NCBI GenBank assembly: GCA_046538105.1
Contig: JBKHJO010000078.1
Location: 1-8,820, forward strand
Source of the DNA: JAWLEV01 sp046538105
GTDB taxonomy: Bacteria; Chloroflexota; Anaerolineae; UBA1429
DNA: 8,820 nt
Direction of reading: 5' to 3'
A program made the translations under genes and the position numbers. The notes beneath the pieces were generated by a model. The model worked only from the letters and a program-made list of their open reading frames with translations, did not search any database and was not told the origin of the DNA. This document shows positions 5,800 to 8,820 of this stretch, in pieces (within the stretch, counting starts at the first letter, position 1; every line of letters starts with the position of its first letter).

Positions 5800-8700
5800 A
5801 TGACGATGAAACGGTGGCGCCATGTTCTCCTGGTTCTTGTGCTTCCCATCTTTTTGTTTGGTCCCTCATCGCTCTCCTACACGGCTTCCGCCGAGGCGAG
5901 CGGTTTCAGCGGCGTGGTGGTGGATATAGCCACCGAATCTCCTATTTCCGGCGTGGAGGTCGGCGTGGGGGGCGAGGTGGTGAGCACCGATGCGCGGGGG
6001 CGTTACAGGCTGCCCGTGGCGCCGGGCGTGCATGAGGTTCACCTGCGTGCGCCGGGCTATATCGGCATGAGGCGCGGGTGGTGCAGGCTGGAGGAGGGGG
6101 AATGGGCAGATCTCGATTTTGAGATGGTGCCGCGCGATCCCGACCAAGAGACGGCGGCCATCATCGACGAGAAGATGATGCAGGTCAGTCAGGTGCCGCC
6201 TCCGGACCTGCTCGAGGCTATTCGCGAGAAGAGGATTGGCCTGACCTCGGTGGAACAGGTGCCCGGGACGATCCGCGTGTTGATGCCCGATGATTCGGTG
6301 GTGGAGATGCGGATGGACGAATACCTCAAGGGCGTGGTGCCCCGGGAGATGCCTCCCCATTGGCCCGCCGAGGCGTTACGGGCCCAAGCGGTGGCGGCCC
6401 GTACCTATGCCTCCACCTGTCACCGACACAGTGACAAGGGGGCCGACGTCTGCACCACCACCCACTGTCAGGTCTGGGGGCCCACTCGCTATGAAACCAC
6501 CGATCAAGCCGTCGATGAGACCCATGGCGTGGCGGCCACCTATGACGGATACCTCATCCATGCCTTCTTTTTTGCCCATTGTGATGGAGAAACGCGCGCC
6601 AGCGAGGATGTGTGGAGTGCATACCTTCCTTACTGTCGGCCTGTAGAGTGTTCCTGTGGTAAGGATGAGATGTACGGTCATGGGGTGGGCATGTGTCAAT
6701 GGGGGGCACAGGCCCTGGCCGAGGCGGGGAAATCTTATGAGGAGATCCTCAAACATTACTATACCGACATCGACGTGCAGAAGCAGTTGCCGGGGCACAT
6801 CAGCGATGCCATGGTGACACCCCAGCAGGGGGACACGGAAACCGAGTTTACCTATAGCGTATCATATACCAGCGAGACGGGTGAATTGCCGGCGGTGGCC
6901 AACGTGATCATCGACGGCCGCGCTCATTCTTTGTATCGTGTTCCGGGAGAGGACGAGGACACCTGGGAGTATCGTCTCGTCACCTCGCTATCCGCGGGGG
7001 AACATACTCATCGTTTCTATTTCGAGGATGGTTATGGGCGTGTTTTTTCCTTGCCCAACCAGGGGGTCTTTGACGGACCCTTTGTCGAGGCGGCTGAGCC
7101 GTCGGCGCCCACGCCGACTCCCGTCCCCACCCCCTCGACGGGAGTGAGGGTACACGATGTTACCTATTCCACGATGGAGGATTGGGGCCAGGGTTCTCTC
7201 GCGGGAACAGAGGTGGTGGATGACGGGGGAGATGGAGCACTGGCTCTGGTTTCTGGCCATGATCGGGGGCACTATACCTCGCCGGTGTTGACGGCCCCTT
7301 TCTCCTTTATATCTCTGGGCATGACCTGGCATGGGGAGGTGGCATCGTCGGAGGCTATCTCTCTGGAGGTGCAGACGAGTGAGGACGGGGTGCAGTGGAG
7401 TTCCTGGCAGTCCATGCCGGTGACGGAACACGATGGTGGGCGTTACCGCTTTTTCAACTCCGATCTCCTCTTTGGGTTGGCGCGCTTTTTACGTTATCGG
7501 GTGCACCTGAACAGGCAGGGGGAGGATGTATCCCCCGTGCTAAAGAACCTCCATCTGGTGTGTATCGATGCGCGCGAGGGTCCCATGCCGGCGGAGGCCT
7601 CGTCTGGTTCGTTGATGGGAGAGATGCCATTCGTCATATCGCGCGAGGCCTGGGGGGCTGAGGAGGAACTGATGACCTGGCCGGTGAAGTATCGCCCCCC
7701 TCGAGCCTTTGTCCTGCACCATACGGGGACTATGGGGGAGGGGGTGGATGCAGCGGCTATGGTACGGGCCATCTATTACTATCAGGCCGCCGTTTGCGGG
7801 TGGGGGGACATATTCTACAACTATTTGATCGACGCGGCGGGCAACGTCTATGAGGGACGGGCCGGTGGTGTCGGTGCCGTGGGCGGTCATGCCGGACGAT
7901 ACAGTTGGGGGGGCCTGGGCGTGGCCCTGCTGGGAGACTATGCCGAGCAAGAGATCCCCGAACCCATGCTGGATGGGCTGGCCGAGTTCTTGGCCCGGCA
8001 GTGTACCGAGCATTTTATACATCCTTTGCAGGAACGCGCCTTTATCGACACCACGCTTCCCACCATCATGGGCCACGATGATTGTATGGACACCTCATGC
8101 CCTGGCGAGGCCCTCTCGTCTGCGCTGCCGGCCATTCGCTCGCGTGTGCTGGAGGCCATGGGGCGTGTCCCCCCTCACATTCGCCTGATCGAGCCCACCG
8201 AAGATGAGAGGGTGCGGGACATCCTGGCTCCTCGTGTGCAGGCCAGCGCCGTCATCACGCGTGTGGACTATTATGTGGACGGTGTGTTACGAGGCAGCGA
8301 TCCGGGAGATTTTTCCTGGTACTGGAATACATTCGAGGAGAAAGAGGGAACGCGTGAACTGCGCCTTGTGGCGCACAATGCTGGAGGACACGACGAGGCC
8401 AGCGCGCATGTAGTGGTGGACAACAAGAAGGGCTTGGCTTCCGTTCCAGAATGGAATCGTTTACCAGAGATCACCTTTACCTTCTTTGACGTCGAGGCGG
8501 TGGCCGTCCAGTTCAGCAACGATTGGGTCTGGGAGGGCGAGGAACTCTATCATCATAAGAATACGGGACGCGTGGTCGCCGACCCCCAGGCCCTGAATGG
8601 ACAGGCCTGGTTCGGGGAGGGGGGCGTCGATGAGGACGGCGGTTGGTACGGGCCCTATACCTGTGATCTCGCGGATGGGCAGGACTATGACGTGTACTTT

Positions 8701-8820
8701 CGCCTCAAAACGTCGGATAACAACCTGGCCGAGGGGCTTGCCACCCTCGACGTGGTGGACGATCAGGTGGACGATCAGGGGGGTCGTCGCTACGACGAGA
8801 GGGTCTTGAGGGGTACAGAT
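5800..8820 (+). CDS. Secreted SpoIID/LytB-PGRP amidase fusion protein, partial (C-terminus beyond the window)
   Basis: The frame is open for 1007 codons to the right edge without a stop. The ATG at 5800 has AAGGGAG 8 nt upstream. Order of parts: signal peptide (1-31, ending in ASA); carboxypeptidase-regulatory-like/PEGA-type beta domain (36-110); SpoIID/LytB domain (about 155-328), with EYLKGVVPREMPPHWPAEAL, AQAVAARTYA and GHGVGMCQWGAQAL; beta domain (340-425); Pro/Thr linker (432-447); beta-sandwich (450-590); PGRP/Amidase_2 domain (611-790); Ig-like domain (793-875); and an unassigned beta domain (886-985). The amidase part has ISREAWGA, VLHHTG (His640), FYNYLID (Tyr673), GGHAGRYSWGGLGVALLG and GHDDCMDTSCPG (His759, Cys767), the three expected zinc ligands. 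SpoIID proteins are glycan-strand lytic transglycosylases or amidase enhancers; PGRP-type amidases cut the MurNAc-L-Ala bond. A bifunctional peptidoglycan hydrolase outside the membrane is inferred. Eight Cys fall within the SpoIID domain. Confidence 0.93.
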   Translation, partial: MTMKRWRHVLLVLVLPIFLFGPSSLSYTASAEASGFSGVVVDIATESPISGVEVGVGGEVVSTDARGRYRLPVAPGVHEVHLRAPGYIGMRRGWCRLEEGEWADLDFEMVPRDPDQETAAIIDEKMMQVSQVPPPDLLEAIREKRIGLTSVEQVPGTIRVLMPDDSVVEMRMDEYLKGVVPREMPPHWPAEALRAQAVAARTYASTCHRHSDKGADVCTTTHCQVWGPTRYETTDQAVDETHGVAATYDGYLIHAFFFAHCDGETRASEDVWSAYLPYCRPVECSCGKDEMYGHGVGMCQWGAQALAEAGKSYEEILKHYYTDIDVQKQLPGHISDAMVTPQQGDTETEFTYSVSYTSETGELPAVANVIIDGRAHSLYRVPGEDEDTWEYRLVTSLSAGEHTHRFYFEDGYGRVFSLPNQGVFDGPFVEAAEPSAPTPTPVPTPSTGVRVHDVTYSTMEDWGQGSLAGTEVVDDGGDGALALVSGHDRGHYTSPVLTAPFSFISLGMTWHGEVASSEAISLEVQTSEDGVQWSSWQSMPVTEHDGGRYRFFNSDLLFGLARFLRYRVHLNRQGEDVSPVLKNLHLVCIDAREGPMPAEASSGSLMGEMPFVISREAWGAEEELMTWPVKYRPPRAFVLHHTGTMGEGVDAAAMVRAIYYYQAAVCGWGDIFYNYLIDAAGNVYEGRAGGVGAVGGHAGRYSWGGLGVALLGDYAEQEIPEPMLDGLAEFLARQCTEHFIHPLQERAFIDTTLPTIMGHDDCMDTSCPGEALSSALPAIRSRVLEAMGRVPPHIRLIEPTEDERVRDILAPRVQASAVITRVDYYVDGVLRGSDPGDFSWYWNTFEEKEGTRELRLVAHNAGGHDEASAHVVVDNKKGLASVPEWNRLPEITFTFFDVEAVAVQFSNDWVWEGEELYHHKNTGRVVADPQALNGQAWFGEGGVDEDGGWYGPYTCDLADGQDYDVYFRLKTSDNNLAEGLATLDVVDDQVDDQGGRRYDERVLRGTD

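Noticed and set aside
5077..5823. Minus-strand open frame (248 codons) opposite endonuclease V
   Set aside because: Endonuclease V has every catalytic motif in the plus frame. The minus frame is a by-product of GC-biased codon use.
5866..6360. Minus-strand open frame opposite the SpoIID-PGRP gene
   Set aside because: It is His-rich shadow coding opposite the signal-peptide, beta and early SpoIID regions, with no supporting start signal.

Overview
The window looks like a chromosomal segment of a GC-rich, monoderm-type bacterium, most likely a member of the Chloroflexota (Anaerolineae or a relative). This is inferred from gene content rather than from a marker gene: a bacterial mevalonate kinase, a DUF2207-like secreted/membrane protein ending in a Cys-rich tail, a small stand-alone isoamylase early-set (CBM48-like) protein, and a very long secreted protein joining a Cys-rich SpoIID/LytB domain to a PGRP-type amidase. 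No mobile element, tRNA, rRNA or CRISPR array was seen.

The genes form two divergent units around a 243-bp control region (4479-4721). Leftward, a consensus-like promoter (TTGACA-17-TATAGT) drives mevalonate kinase (3525-4478), a GT4 glycosyltransferase (2354-3478), a WecG/TagA/CpsF (GT26) glycosyltransferase (1608-2357) and a DUF2207-like membrane protein (1-1611, running off the left edge). The last three genes are joined by 4-base GTGA/ATGA stop-start overlaps, so they are almost certainly one operon. The theme is isoprenoid precursor supply plus membrane-associated or cell-surface polysaccharide assembly.

Rightward, a second good promoter (TTGCTC-17-TATAAT) drives a 99-residue CBM48/isoamylase-N-like protein (4722-5021). 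After a 97-bp gap come endonuclease V (5119-5781) and, 18 bp further on, a secreted protein of at least 1007 residues (5800-8820) that runs off the right edge. Its order is signal peptide, carboxypeptidase-regulatory-like beta domain, SpoIID/LytB domain, beta domains, PGRP/Amidase_2 domain and C-terminal Ig-like and unassigned beta domains. It should remodel peptidoglycan outside the cell.

Both edge genes are cut by the window and have no stop codon inside it. Nothing here proves a wholly new system. The most unusual objects are the SpoIID-PGRP fusion with its Cys-rich, compact SpoIID domain, and the Cys/His repeat tail of the DUF2207-like protein.
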